Shown: positions 11,056-22,980 of the stretch, in pieces
How positions within the stretch are numbered: position 1 is the first letter of the stretch
Layout: each line of letters begins with the position of its first letter
From: Dinochytrium kinnereticum
Lineage: Eukaryota > Chytridiomycota > Chytridiomycetes > Chytridiales > Chytridiaceae
Assembly: GCA_027604005.1 (NCBI GenBank)
Contig: JADGJT010000083.1
Span: forward strand, 2,372 to 66,371
DNA: 64,000 nt
Reading direction: 5' to 3'
Made by a program: the position numbers and the translations under genes
The notes under the pieces: generated by a model
What the model saw: only the letters and a program-made list of their open reading frames with translations
Told to the model about the DNA's origin: nothing
Database searches by the model: none

Positions 11056-13126
11056 ATGGCTTCAGTCAATGCGACCTTCAACAGAGCGATGCTTGCATGT
11101 TGCGCCAAAAGTAACCGCGCTTCCCCGCTTGTCGTTTCTCACAGTTTGAAGGACTTCGGCCACAGCTCTGTTGCTGCTCTTGGCCCCTTAAACGGCTGGC
11201 GTCTCCCATTTAACGAAATGAAGATGACATGTTCACCCCGGGAAGAAGTTTTGAGGATGTATCGCATGTGGGCTTGTGGGTATCTTGTTGCGTTCGCTCA
11301 ACACCACCCTATCCGTTCAGCATGGTGTGGTCTCGCTGATTACGGCTACTCCCTCGGCAGGTGGAAATCAAACCTCGACGATCCTGATGAAAATCGCACC
11401 TTTCACCATCGCACCTCACCTTAAAAAAACAACGCTCCTCTCGGCTCTTCCCCTCATCGCCCCTTCCTCCTCGAAGCAGTCTTCTGCCTCACTTGCCTCA
11501 CTACGGTGAATCATTCCCGTGTATCAAAGCACCTCGGCAATGATTTCAGCATGGAATCGATCCAACCCCGGGTCTTCGCAGGGAGAAAGAGGACACGCCG
11601 CCGTGGTCGAATGGAGGAATGGCATCCCTGGTGATGGTGAAACGGGGGCTGAAGCTCCAGCGATCGTTTCTGATTTAGTCGTTGAATTGGATAATGGAAA
11701 CGTGAGCCTTTATTCTATTTACTGTATTTTATGTTCCTTATTTTATGTTCCTCGACCACGAAACATATTTAACGAGTCGGCATTATCGCGTCATAAGACC
11801 CATCCCATCACAGAGGATCGCCTCATATGGGGCCTCGAAAACCACGCAGATTCTCTCAACCTCGCATCCTCTCAATCCCTCCTCCCAGCCTCAACTCCAC
11901 CAAAACCCACCATGCCCCAAGGGACCAACAAACCACAAGACGCATCCCGATCGTACCTCACCCAAATGTCCACTCACAACCTCCACCATCAAACAACCCC
12001 ACTTGTCGACCAAGCCGTCACAACCCCTGTCATAGCAGACACATTCACTCCTCGGCTTCGCCCAAGATCGTACCTAACAGCCCTGACAAAAGCTGCCAAA
12101 ACCGCCCAAATCGCCGCATGTGCTTCATCACCGCCAGTACCGTCGTCCAACTCCTCACGGCTTCCTCCAAAGCCACCTCCACATCAAACCTCTCGGATCC
12201 CAAAACCGACCCAAATCGCCGTTCAGCTTCCTTCACCGCCATTAACTTACCCAGCTGATGTCGAGCCTCAACCCCTTTCAGAGGTAACTCCATCCGCTCA
12301 CACTTCGTTTCATCCAAAAAAATCAACGAGGAGGCGACCGAGGACCTCAAGGATTTCTCATGCGGCGTTGGCAGCTGAGGCGTTGAGGGTGAATCCTAGC
12401 GCGATTCTTCCGACCGCGGTGCATAAGCATGACAACTTATCGGCAACGTTCCCTCCAACCCCAGCCATTGTCAATGAGGTTTCAGGGCCCACAAAAGGGT
12501 CGATGAGGAGGATAAGAAAGGGTTTACCAGTCCCCGTGAAGAAGTCGGTGTTGAAATCTGGATTCGATGACGGAGAGGCGGCAATGATAAAAGAGGACCA
12601 ACAGCCACTTAGTGTAGAAGAGGAGCAAGAGCATTGCAATACAGGAGATGGCGAGCTTCGTTGCTGGAACGAACGTCTCAACAATCACTCTACTATAGAT
12701 CACCACCAAATCCCATCAGGAGAAACGCCCTCAACTGTCACATCCATCCCAACAACGATCATTCCTCATCTCCCCGGAAAACCAACTCGTCTTCCCCGAT
12801 CAGCCGCACCACCTCTACCCCTAAAGCTACCGTCTACCCCGCCTCACCCCTCCTCCCCCGCTCCCCTTTACTTCTCCTCTACGACTCTCCTACCTCCAAA
12901 AACCAACCCTCACCACCCAACACGCACATCCAAACCGCGTGCGGCAAGGCAGGCGGAGATGGCTTCGTTACGGATTGTAGATTTAGAGGCGGCGGTCCGG
13001 GGAGGTGATGGTATGGTTGCGAGTGCTGATGGGATAGGACGTTTTTCAGAGGAAGACACTTTGGGGGGGCTAGCTATGATTGGAAGGACTTTAGATGCGG
13101 CGCTAGGGAGGAAGAGGAGGCTGTGA
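11056..13126 (+). CDS. Proline-rich protein, exon structure unresolved
   Basis: A 535-codon open frame at 11519-13126 encodes a low-complexity Pro/Ser/Thr-rich chain with basic clusters (KKSTRRRPRTSR, MRRIRKGLPVPVKKS) and a more ordered C-terminus ending LGRKRRL. Upstream, frames at 11056-11424 and about 11276-11508 also look coding (NRASPLVVSHSLKDFGHSSV; HGVVSLITATPSAGG), so the gene probably begins near 11056 with introns. A likely intron runs from about 11508 to 11549. The N-terminal pieces remind me weakly of Elongator subunit Elp5 (RecA-like, beginning with a short helix then a buried strand), but this is a guess. It is divergent from the S41-like gene. Confidence 0.4.
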
Positions 13127-13748
13127 GTTTTATGTTGGGTGTTTCATCCAGCCTTCCTTTCATGAGAACTCACCTTTGGACCCCCCTAATATCATCGGGC
13201 TTCTCGATGGTTTTCGCCTTACATTCCCTTTCACGGCTATACATTTCAAAGTCATCAATATAATAAAAATACGAGCACCTAAATCAAAGCGAATTCTTTA
13301 AGAGCCGAGTCAAATAAAATGCAAGATGCAAGACTCAAATTGCCACTGCTTTTTATTTCAACCTTCCCTGTCTGCGGCATTAGGAGGAGAGAGAGAGACG
13401 GGGGATAATGAAAGGAATAAAATATTCAAAAAAAATTAACTTAACCTTATGCGAAGTCAAAAAACAAAAATGAATGGAAGAAAAAAGACTAGTGATAATA
13501 AACCATCGCCGCCACAAAATCCCCAGCACATGTAAAATACAAGAATCGACTGGAAGAACAAAAAATCCATCGACTGGGTACAGAATGAAGTGAATGGATC
13601 TTTAACCAAAGGGGATGCCACGGAAATTCAACGCCCTTCCCTAAAAGCAACGAATCCCAACTAACAGAACAAAGTAATTGATCCGCCTTTTTTTCCTATT
13701 ACACCTCCACACTCAAAGCAATAGAGATAAAAAAACTTCTCTACGGAA
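13127..13748. other. Intergenic between convergent 3' ends
   Basis: Lies between the stop of the proline-rich gene and the stop of the SOD gene. AT-rich; likely holds both polyadenylation regions. No supportable gene. Confidence 0.6.
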
Positions 13749-15345
13749 TTACATCCAACCCAAAACAAGGGCACCCGACCCCGCCGCTAGCCAAGCCATC
13801 GCTGATCCACTTAACCGACTAATGGCATCCGAAACAACACCCTTTGTCGTAGGTCCAGTACTTGTAGCGGCGACATTATTAAAGGTAGTGGTGGTAGAGG
13901 AGGGAAGGGCAGAAACAAAGGTGGGGCTGACGGTTCCGTTGCGTATGGCAATGACAGCTTGGGCTAAGAAAGCGGCGATACTTGTAGACTGATAGATAGA
14001 AGCCGATCAGTTTGGAATTTTCGGCCAAATCAATAGCATTGATAGCAAACGAACTTTCGAAATCAAAGGTTGACAAAAGGAACCACGGGGAAAAAGGAAA
14101 CTCACTGAATTCACTGATGCGCAATCAACCCCTCCGACATAGAGCGCCAATCCACGTCCCAACAAAGACGTAGGAGAATCAGCATACACAGATAATCCAC
14201 GAAGCGAAAGCACGTTATCAGTCTGCGGAAGAATAAGAGCACGACCCGTTGCATCTGAGGTAACGCCAATGCCGTTTAAGGTTCCGTTGCAAACGTCTGC
14301 AGGGGGGTAGATGGCGGCTAATTCTGTCGGCGGACCTGCAGGGTTGGACATATCCTGTTGAAAGGTGTTGTTAATAAGCAGATTTAGGCAAAGGGAGAAA
14401 GCATGGGATTCAGAAACCATAGGAGCCTATCAAGAGCACTTCAATAAGGGGTAGGTGCATAAAGATCCTCTTCCGTCGATCAAAGTCACAAAAAAGAATC
14501 TCACCCCTAGTGTTAACAGTCTCATTCCAAAGTCCAAGTTGGGTGCAAGTCCCGAAATGTTCATGGCGACCTGAACAGGTCCCGCCGTATCAGTCTGATG
14601 AAAATAAATAGCACCTGACACCCCCGAATTAGCTATCGGAACCAGCACCGCAATGGCATCAGCGGCGGGAGTGGGGGCTCGCTTCCGTCTCGTTGGAGTC
14701 TGAGGTTGGGGGGTCGAAATAGCTTCATCAGCGGACCAGCCGATAGGTCCCTGACTGATACGGCCACCAGAGTTTCCGGTTGGCTAAGAAAAAAAGGGAA
14801 AGTATTTAGATCAAAGGTAAATAACTGAAAAGAGAGTTGAACGGTGATGCCTGTAATTAGATCCGTATAAGCATACTCACACTAGTAACGCAGTCATCAG
14901 GCGAATTATGGATCATGACTCCCCTTCCGATCAAATAATTGCTCAAACTCCTGTTGAAACTCAACGCAGTAGTCTCCCAAACCATCGAAACACTTCCACT
15001 CTCATCAGCCGTCACGTTTCCAAAATCGCCCACATGTCCAAGTGTAGGTTCACAAGTGTGGTTTCTCCTAAACGGGTTGAAGTGGCCGTATGTGTACTCT
15101 CCTTTAGGAGAACTCGTATCGCCGTAAGTATGAATATGGAATCCATGAGAGGACCCTGGGAAAAGTCCAGTGAGGGTGGCTGTGACCCTGATGGTTGCGT
15201 TTATGGAACTAGATAGCTCGAAAAACTCGACGGTGCCGCCCGCGGTTTGGTTTACAGTCGGGTTAAGGATGGCGATGGCTGCACGTTGAGCGCAGGCGCC
15301 TGTGACCAACAGAGGGATGGCCAAGAGAAGGCTGTTAAGGGCCAT
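13749..15345 (-). CDS. Extracellular Cu/Zn superoxide dismutase with a degenerate second SOD domain
   Basis: Four exons, all phase 0: 14881-15345, 14505-14783, 14106-14354, 13749-13988; 410 residues. The start at 15345 gives a signal peptide (MALNSLLLAIPLLVTGACAQ). The first domain keeps every SOD1-type metal ligand: H-x-H in GFHIHTYGD, HFNP, RRNH, GHVGDFGN with its Asp, and the last His in VMIHNSPDDC; the active-site Arg is in GNSGGRIS. The usual Cys57/Cys146 pair is absent; Cys in NHTC and DDC may form a replacement bridge. A second SOD-like domain starts near AIAVLVPIANSG and continues through ISGLAPNLDFGM, SDATGRALILPQ and GRGLALYVGGVDC, without any of the metal-binding His. The tail is Ser/Thr-rich and ends hydrophobic (GSGALVLGWM), suggesting a GPI anchor. 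Role: superoxide to peroxide conversion at the cell surface. Confidence 0.88.
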
Positions 15346-15739
15346 TTGTTGTGATGGAATCCTGCGACGGCCCCACGTTTGTGCCAGGCCGCTACTGCGT
15401 TTTCCCGTTGAGTCGAGGCTGTGAGTCTGTAAGGCGCTATTAGCCAACGCAACAACGTGTCAGCTTTGGCGTCTCAGTCAACGGCCAGCACGCCTCGGCT
15501 GCCGTGCAAATGGCCAGCCACCCATGCGCTGCAGCCCCTTACCTTGTCGTTATCGGACTTGAATTTGAAATTGTCGGTTTCGTTTTTGTCAAAGACCAGG
15601 GGGTTGCGAGATTGATTCTCTTACGGCATTATACTCTCACTTTTGCAACTACACGTCGTCCGTAACAACGGTAGCCACTGATGCATCACCTACTGATGAT
15701 GTCCTCTCTCCCTCACCTCCTGACCCTAGTGATCCTCTC
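15346..15739. other. SOD promoter region and left flank of a retroelement fragment
   Basis: Upstream of the SOD start. The minus-strand frame extends in frame to 15447 but the ATG at 15345 best fits a signal peptide. The left edge of the retroelement lies somewhere in 15540-15740; no LTR could be defined. Confidence 0.4.
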
Positions 15740-17531
15740 ATGGACGTCTCGCTCTCCCTTGATTCGTTACTCACTCCAGCGGGCGGTGAGCCTGATTTTG
15801 AAACTCTTGATTCATCCGTCCCTCCTGATGAAGTGACCCCATTACCTGAGGCCTCAAACCCCTACTGTCTACTTCAGACTCTACCCCTCCGCGACCCCCA
15901 ACTCGTGCTCACACCAAAGATACTTCAAATGAAGACAAAATGGACTATATTCGCGACGAACCCGTCCTTGAGCGGGATGCCTTCCTTGCTCAATTCGAAC
16001 TTTCTCACCTCGCTCACCTCCCTAAAGAACTTGCCCTTTTAGGCGACTTTCTTTGGGAATTTCGTGATTTGTTTAATCCCCATATCGTTACCAGTACTAA
16101 ATCTCCTGGTGAACATACCATCAAACTTAAGCCTTATGCTCGACCCCCTACTTGCGCACCCTATCCAGAAGGTGTCGAGAAGGCTGTGATTATCCAGGAA
16201 CATCTTCAAAAAATGCTCGATGATGATATCATTGAACCTGCGCGCTCTCCTTTCGCTGCCCCCGTATGTCTTGTTAAGAAAAAAGATGGCTCTCTCAGAT
16301 TCTGCACTGATTTTCGTCGACTCAACGAAGTCACTATCAAGGATAAATACCCTTTGCCCCGTATCGATGAGACTTTTGATCATCTTGCCGGTATGGCTCT
16401 TTTCTCTTCCCTTGACTTAATGTCAGGTTTTTGGCAGATTAAGATTCCACCTGCAGATCGACATAAGACTGCTTTTGTGACCTCTGGTGGTCAATGGCAG
16501 TATAAAGTTATGCCTTTCGGGTTGACTAACAGCCCTCCTACATTCCAGCGCTGCATGGACTTAGTCCTTGCGGGAATTAAATGGTCATTATGTATGGTTT
16601 AAATCGATGACATTATTATTTTTTCCCGTGATCTTGCTAGCCACTTGGTGAATCTCCGTATTGTTTTTCAACGCCTGTATGATTTTAATTTGAAGTTAAA
16701 ACCTAAGAAGTGTCATTTCCTCTTTGAGGTCTTGCCTTTCCTTGGTCGCGTTGTCTCCAAAGAAGGCCTTAAAGCCGATCCTGACAAGCTTGCTAGTTTG
16801 GACACCTATCCGGTACCTCTTACCCTTAAGCAGGTCCAAATGTTCTTAGGCCTAACACAGTACTTTCGTCGTTTTGTTCCCAATTTTTCGGACATCGCCT
16901 TCCGATTACTAGTCTCCTTCGCAAAGAATCCTGTGATGATGCCTTCCGTAAGCTAATTACTATTCTTAAAAGTAGTATTGTGGTTCGCCTCCCTAAGCGT
17001 GGCGATAAATTAGTCATCTGTTGTGACGCTTCTATTAATGGCCTTGGTGCCGCCCTCTTTATTGACGAAGATGGTGTTTATGCCCCCGTCGCTTTCGCTT
17101 CCCGTCTTCTTACCGATGCTGAACGTAACTATTCTAATACTGACCGCGAGGGTCTTGCTGTGGTTTGGGCCGCCGATACTTTCGCTCACTATACCTGGAA
17201 TGTCCCTTACCGCATTGAGACAGACCATTCTGCTTTAATTTCGCTCTTTTCCCGTGGCGATATCTCCGGGCGTTTCGCTCACTATGCTTATTCCCTCCAC
17301 GATCATGATATCGAACTCGTTCATGTTCCAGGTCCGAGTCAGGCTGTCGCCGACGCTCTGTCCCGTGCTTTTGGAAACGCCCTTCCTCGGCCTTTCCCTC
17401 CTGGTCCTTTTCTTCCCGATTCTCTCCCTTCCCGAGATTCCGTCTTCATTGGTCGCCGTACCCCACTAAACGGCACCATCCCTTCCCATTCTTCTTCTCC
17501 TTCTGGGGTGACCTCTCAAAACTGGGAATAA
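15740..17531 (+). mobile_element. Ty3/gypsy LTR retrotransposon pol fragment (RT-RNase H), inactive
   Basis: Reverse transcriptase motifs run in order: IIEPARSPFAAPVCLVKKKD, LRFCTDFRRLNEVTIKDKYP, FSSLDLMSGFWQI, VMPFGLTNSPPTFQ, then IDDIIIFSRD and FLGRVVSKEGLKADPDK. RNase H follows with CCDASINGLGAALF, AERNYSNTDREGLAVVW and ETDHSALISLF. The catalytic Y-I-D-D box is broken: TAA at 16600-16602 stands where Tyr is expected. A frame shift near 16900 separates the thumb/connection from RNase H. No gag, protease, integrase or LTRs are recognisable. The chromodomain and integrase are absent because the reading ends at 17531. It is a dead, truncated copy inserted between the SOD and zinc-binding protein genes. 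Confidence 0.9.
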
Positions 17532-17865
17532 CTTGTTGGTTCCACAAATAGGTGTTGTGAGGGATCGGTGTTAAACTGTTTGGTGAGGGTAAATGGATGA
17601 CGTGGTCTTGCTGTTGATAATAAGGAATCACCAGCCTCATGGATCTAACTGTAAATCCAGGTGCTGGGTTTTCATCAACAGGGTCTGCTGCTGGGTCAGG
17701 CTCAAGTAATCCCAGATTACCTAGAAACTGGTCCGCATCTCTGACCAGCAAGTCCTTAACAAGTATCCACATCCAGTAGGTAAGCTGAAAAAAAGGGGTT
17801 AGGGTTTTTGGGAGGTGGATGCGCACGACGGCTGGTTGATCCTGGACACTTGGAGGGCAGAACAT
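17446..17865 (-). CDS. Hypothetical small ORF, 139 codons
   Basis: Opens with an ATG at 17865 and encodes LTYWMWILVKDLLVRDADQF and RSMRLVIPYYQQQDHVIHLP, a composition more ordered than most shadows here. A polypyrimidine-CAG just before the LTYW segment could be a splice acceptor, so it may be an orphan exon. It overlaps the 3' end of the retroelement on the opposite strand. No family recognised. The rest of 17532-17997 holds nothing else. Confidence 0.25.
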   Translation of the reverse strand: MFCPPSVQDQPAVVRIHLPKTLTPFFQLTYWMWILVKDLLVRDADQFLGNLGLLEPDPAADPVDENPAPGFTVRSMRLVIPYYQQQDHVIHLPSPNSLTPIPHNTYLWNQQVIPSFERSPQKEKKNGKGWCRLVGYGDQ

Positions 17866-17997
17866 TCTGCATCCGCGCGCTCTATTTATCGCTGTGGGCT
17901 CTGAGCTATTTTCGGTGCAACGATGGTTGGGCTATAGCCCTAACCAATTTGGAGCGACTGACGCGTCGTTTATTAAAAATAATGTCTGCAGATTCGT

Positions 17998-20057
17998 TCA
18001 TGTCTTCCATGATAACTTGAACATAGTCCGATGGCGAAGATCATCAGCCTCCACCACCAGAACATCTCTTGACCATTCCATTACTTCGGCGCTCCATTCG
18101 TCCGCATGGTCAATTTCATCATTCGTGCAGAGACCGCGAATATACATAACACCAATATCTGCAAATAAATCAGCCAAAGAGGCATGGAAAGATTGTTGTT
18201 CAAGGTGAGTCTTGGCTCCTGGTCTACAGGGTCGAATGAAAGACATGACTCCATCATCTGGGTGCCAGGGAGCGGCAGCCTTTTTCTTGTGGAGCTTGAG
18301 GTCGGAAAACCCGATCCTAGAAAGCTGTGATCTGAGCTTTGCAAACATTTTGGGGATCCTAAGAAAGATAAACCTCTCTGGCTGGATCCGAAGTTTTTTA
18401 TCGCCATTAGAGATAGATGACTCTTCCTCCGCTTCGATATTGTCAATGAGTTTGCAAAAGAGGTCGCGGTCCATCGTTCCTTGTTGAAGCAATGGGCTCC
18501 TTAAGACAAGGTGGTGAAGCCAAATGTGATGAGACTGTGGCAGTATCTGGGCAACCGTGAAAGCTGCAATGCTGTGTTCACTCGTCGTGACTGCCCTTGA
18601 TTCAGATTCTGTAGGCGAACCAACCGTCTTTGCTTCAAGAGCAGCAAAGCCTCGTTTTAGTTTTGGGACAAACACTGCTGCCACGTAAATCTGGGTCTTT
18701 CTCTGAGTTTGCAGGAACTTTAACGACCCTGCTACGTTCCTAAATTCTGCCTCTGCAAAAGATGCCAATTCTTTGTAACTGAACGGAGAATCAACGAAAA
18801 CCTCCATCAGCTATTTAAATTTGAGAGTCAGCTCGCGATGATTAGGGTGGCAACTTACCTCAGGAACGGCTAGAATGGCATGGATAAAGTCATCAAAGGC
18901 TTTTTTGCCGTCATGCGCAAAACATTGCAGGAATCTCTCCGCTTCTCTTGAAGCCTGGACCTTGGTGAGTGAATCTGGCGACTTCCACATCAAAAAGGTC
19001 AGCGGAAGGCTTCCTATGCGTATATGGGAGAGCATACAAGTCTTGCGGCCGAGAGCAAAGAGTTCTCGGGGTCGCCATTTACCGGTTCTGAACCTGCAGG
19101 TAGGAATATAAATTATAAAACGAGATAAATGGATGTGAGCACTTACCGACCGCCGCCGCCGCATTCTGTGCAAAAGGCTTTGCAATGGATGTGTGTTACT
19201 AGACAGAAGCGCGAACTGTTGAAGCAAACGATAAACCCCAAGGTTCGGATTTCATTCTTACCATACTTTCGTTTGCATCCTATGCATAATGCCTCCACCT
19301 GCATTCTTGAGCCATCCCTCATAGAAGCTTTGGGCTTTTTTCCTGCCAGGCTTTTGAAGGAGCCCTGACCGAGAAAGGTTTTGCAGAGGCTGCACTCGAA
19401 GATGGTCGAGACTTTACTTCGGGAGTGATCCATGCGTTTCGGCATGCCAATGCTGTGAAAATGATCATGACACAACAGCGGTCTGAGGTGGTTATTTTGC
19501 ATGCCACCCTCTAAAGCTTGGCCAGCTCCTTGAAGATTGCTACAGGCGGAGCAGGTAGAAATAGTGCACTCCTTACACAACACCTTCATCCAGTACTCTT
19601 TCGTGTCTTCAACGCTGTGAAACAAAAAGATCCCAAGCGTTGTCCCGCACCGTGAGCAAGGTGTTTCGTCTTCCATTATCCTTTTTCCTTGCATGCTGGT
19701 AGTAAGCTTCCTTACACATCCGAATTCTGCAGAAGGGTCGGTATTTGCCTCTACTACAACAGGTCTTTGCTTGTTGTTGCTTTCAGCAGAAAGGCTTATC
19801 GAATTTACTTGGTTTGGGGGGTTCGAGTAGAACGGTGGGATTGATGAATATTGCCACATTGGCCAGACTGGATAGGCGGAAAGATGTGCGTAGCTAGGCA
19901 GGACGCGTGACAGCGGCGGCTGTTTCCACGCTGCCGTATTGTTGTAAAAGGAACAAGATCCATCGCAACATGGTTGGCAACAGCCCGACTGATCATATTG
20001 TGTGGCGAGGAGGCCATACTGCATCTGCAATGCTGTGTGAATAGAGTGGAGAGCCAT
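17998..20057 (-). CDS. Orphan Cys-rich, probably zinc-binding protein
   Basis: Three exons: 19147-20057, 18859-19093 and 17998-18810; 652 residues. The first about 110 residues are Cys/Pro/Tyr-rich. Residues about 130-320 hold a series of paired cysteines: CSRCGTTLGIF, CKECTISTCSACSN, a C-H-D-H-F-H segment, CSLCKTFLG, CIGCKRKYG and FCTEC. They are followed by the conserved-looking RFRTGKWRPRELF and CMLSHIRIG. The last exon encodes an ordered alpha/beta region (FIFLRIPKMFAKLRSQLSRI, IRPCRPGAKT, DEWSAEVMEWSRDV) ending in FKLSWKT. I do not recognise the family. The cysteine spacing suggests several zinc knuckles, plausibly for nucleic acid or protein binding, but no function can be assigned. It is transcribed divergently from the membrane protein at 20614. 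Confidence 0.75.
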
Positions 20058-20613
20058 TCTAAACTTACCTTTGTTATGATGAATCCGGATTCAGGCTGTT
20101 TCCCTCGGAGTGATGGGAGGAAACTAAGGTTAAGAGAGAGGGATGGCAGACGACAACCAAGCAAGAACGCAGTCAATCTCTGCCACTGCGGGGGCCGCCC
20201 GTATTGCTCTCAAAAAAAGTGGATTCTGGTGAAGGCCACAGTTTCTTTGACAGATCAACGCGTGGATATTGTTTTGAGAACCTTGGGCCAGATCGTCGCA
20301 GCAGCAAATCCAATACTCCACCTCGCTCCAATATCATGATCTTTGGGCGGTCGAGGGGCGGTTTTTCAGGGATCGTCGCCTCCTCGTGGACGGAAAATCC
20401 TTTGTAGGGTCCATCCATGAGTATTGTTTATTGGTTTATAATCTAACTAAATGGGGAGATTTACAAACAATTACGCTCAGGGGTGATCGATCCCCTTACG
20501 CGGTTCCCGCGAAAATGGAGAAAATACACATCCAACCCCTTTCCTCAAGGCATCCAGCTGTGGCTTGAAACTTAGTCTCAACCTCGTCGTCAAGTAATTA
20601 ACGGTAGAAACGG
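20058..20613. other. Divergent promoter region
   Basis: Between the starts of the zinc-binding and membrane protein genes. Contains an imperfect palindrome AGGGGTGATCGATCCCCT near 20479-20496. Open frames on both strands (e.g. 20173-20418) lack motif support. Confidence 0.5.
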
Positions 20614-22428
20614 ATGAAAGACAGCGTCTTTGCAGTCCAACTTCGGATGGTGGCCTTTGCCGCGCTGTTCGCTTTACCAGTCTCTCTCATGTCTTGGGTC
20701 ACTTTTGAAGTTCTCAATGCCGCATCCAAGCATAGTATGGATATGTTCTCGGGGAATTTGGATCGATCAGCCTTGTCGGGTTCGTTACTTCACTGAACGC
20801 CATCTTACCCTGATGTTGACAGTCGTGGCATATACCTTGTTTATGGAGGGCTCAACAGCGCTCCTTCTGTCACATAGGATTGTATGGAGCTTAATCTTGT
20901 GTTTTATCCAACTGATGTGGCTTCTCAGATGGGCTGGAAGGGTGTTCTTCGGCAAATGATTTTTACCACACCCCTCACACTTGCAGCTGAGCTAGCCGTC
21001 ATCCTCATTACAACCAAGATGGCAAGGGCTTGGACTCGCGTGGTCGCAGTTCTTACATTATGGATGTGTACTTCAATCGGTAACAACCGTCTTTAACACT
21101 CATAGTCATGATTTGAGTCTTCTAACAAGGAGAAAGGTATCACTGTTTGGGGTTTTGCCATATGTGAAGGAAGAGACCTCAATCAAGCCCTGATGGATAG
21201 AGAAATAGAAAAGGATAAAAATGAAAGAATAGATGAAGATCTCAGTCGTTTTTCCAGAGTGGTCAAAGTCGCTAAAGCCGTGGGTTTTACTTCTACTTGA
21301 ATCACACCTTTAATCCCTAACCAGAGTGTCATCGCCGCAATATCACTATCCTTCCAGCTTTGGCTGCTTTCAGCCTGTGTTCAATTTGGCTCGTCTTTTC
21401 GGCTTCTAATGGCATTTGGCTTTTGCATTCTACCGATTCTGCAAATATACCTTTCTATATGGGTGCGTCTTGATTTAATCGATTTTTGGTTGACCAAAGC
21501 AGGCAGAAAATATGTTTGTGGGAGGAGAAGGGTTTTCGTTTGTAAGCGTTATGATCTTTAGCACAGTACAATTCCCAATTAAGGTACTTTTTGACTTTTT
21601 GATCCAATTCATACAACCCTCATTTTCTTTTAACCTCACTGTTATTTGCCGTCCTTTCCAATAAGGTAATCCGGGTTATGCAACATGCAGACTATCAGAG
21701 CGGTAAAGAAGCATTTTACTATTAAAAGAGACTAACCTTCTATTGTAGAAAACTTCTGGATTTTGATTTGCTCTCAGGCGGTGGCCGACCGGTTATTACC
21801 TCGCATCGCAAGATTCCTCAAAGAACTAAGTCATCGCATTATCTCTAGAGTGAACGCAGGCGATTCACGAAAAGTTACCCCAGAAGTCCAACTTCCATCG
21901 CACATCGACAAGTCTCTATCACCTTATCCTCAAGCAGAGTTTTCAGCGGCAGCCCTCCCAGATTACAAAAAACTTACCGCCGATGCTGATATTTATGATA
22001 TTTCTGGAAAAATAATCTCTATCGAGCAAGCCGATAGAAGCGCCAATATTAATGGTAGCTCAGTTATCCGAGAAGACGCTGAGCTGAATCCGACAAGATC
22101 ACAGCTTTTCGTATCGCACAACACAAAGATTAAGTCGGTGCTGACGCTAGGGGGGAAGACAGAAGTGGCATTGAAGCAGGCTATTGAGACTGTGTCCTCA
22201 CAATATCATACTCAGAGGAATAATTACACCCTTTCAAACCACATGAGCACGTTTTCTGCAATACTGTGTGCACTTTCCCTTCCGGGTGATATCAGGACAG
22301 CAATACGTCAAGATATTATTTTCATTGGTCTCATCGCATTAGTACTGGACTTTGTGTTGGAGGTACTGTTGGTACAGTTGGAAAGGTCAAAAGGTATATT
22401 GGCTTTGCTCACGAGAATTCTAAAATAG
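20614..22428 (+). CDS. Orphan multipass membrane protein
   Basis: Eight exons join in frame: 20614-20779, 20823-20881, 20929-21079, 21137-21258, 21325-21462, 21500-21583, 21666-21702 and 21749-22428; 478 residues. Introns are 36-82 nt. Hydrophobic segments appear at MVAFAALFALPVSLMSW, VVAYTLFMEGSTALLL, FTTPLTLAAELAVILI, VVAVLTLWMCTSIG, SVIAAISLSFQLWLLSACV, MAFGFCILPILQIYLSIW, VSVMIFSTVQFPI and FIGLIALVLDFVLEVLLV. Between them are an acidic, charged loop (MDREIEKDKNERIDEDLSRF) and a long hydrophilic stretch before the last segment. No family recognised and no enzyme motif seen. Topology suggests seven to eight membrane spans. Confidence 0.75.
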
Positions 22429-22980
22429 CATTGTGTAAGGGACTCCTGTGGGATCGATTACGACCTGTCGAGGTATGACTTTTGCGGGTATGTGCTGTAA
22501 TTATGCAGCACTCTACATGGCAGTGTTCTCGGGGATGACCAAAATATTTAGTGTAGTTTAGGACCTTACCATGGTTTTGGAAGGGTTATGTGGTTTTTGA
22601 CTGATTTTTTTTTTTCTTCTTTTTTTCTTCTTGTAATTAGATGGTACACATTGTATTTAAAAATGACACTTCTGTAATAATTACAATATACCTGTGCGGA
22701 TTCATCATATTTCCTCAAAACTTCAGAGCAAAAAATACCGGATTGGCCACACCATGTTTAAAATAAAATGTCCGGAATTCACCCGTTTGATCACTTGAAC
22801 GTCTGGATTTGGGCACGCGCGGACATGGATATTTCACGGACGATTAGATCAAGCACCCACCATTTAACTTCACTACAGCGGAGATAACAATGCCGTGATG
22901 GCTAAAGGGACGTCCGGTTGAAGGCATCCATCAGCAATAAAACCACAAGGAACCCCGTATTAACCCAACTGGAAAAGATA
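22429..22980. other. Intergenic, promoter of copper monooxygenase gene
   Basis: AT-rich start (poly-T near 22606-22632), no supportable gene. An in-frame extension from 22918 to 22980 without a signal peptide is not used as start. Confidence 0.55.

Noticed and set aside
10917..11108. Minus frame reminiscent of a trypsin-like strand (ASIALLKVA)
   Set aside because: No catalytic His, Asp or Ser motif nearby and the opposite strand looks better as coding sequence.
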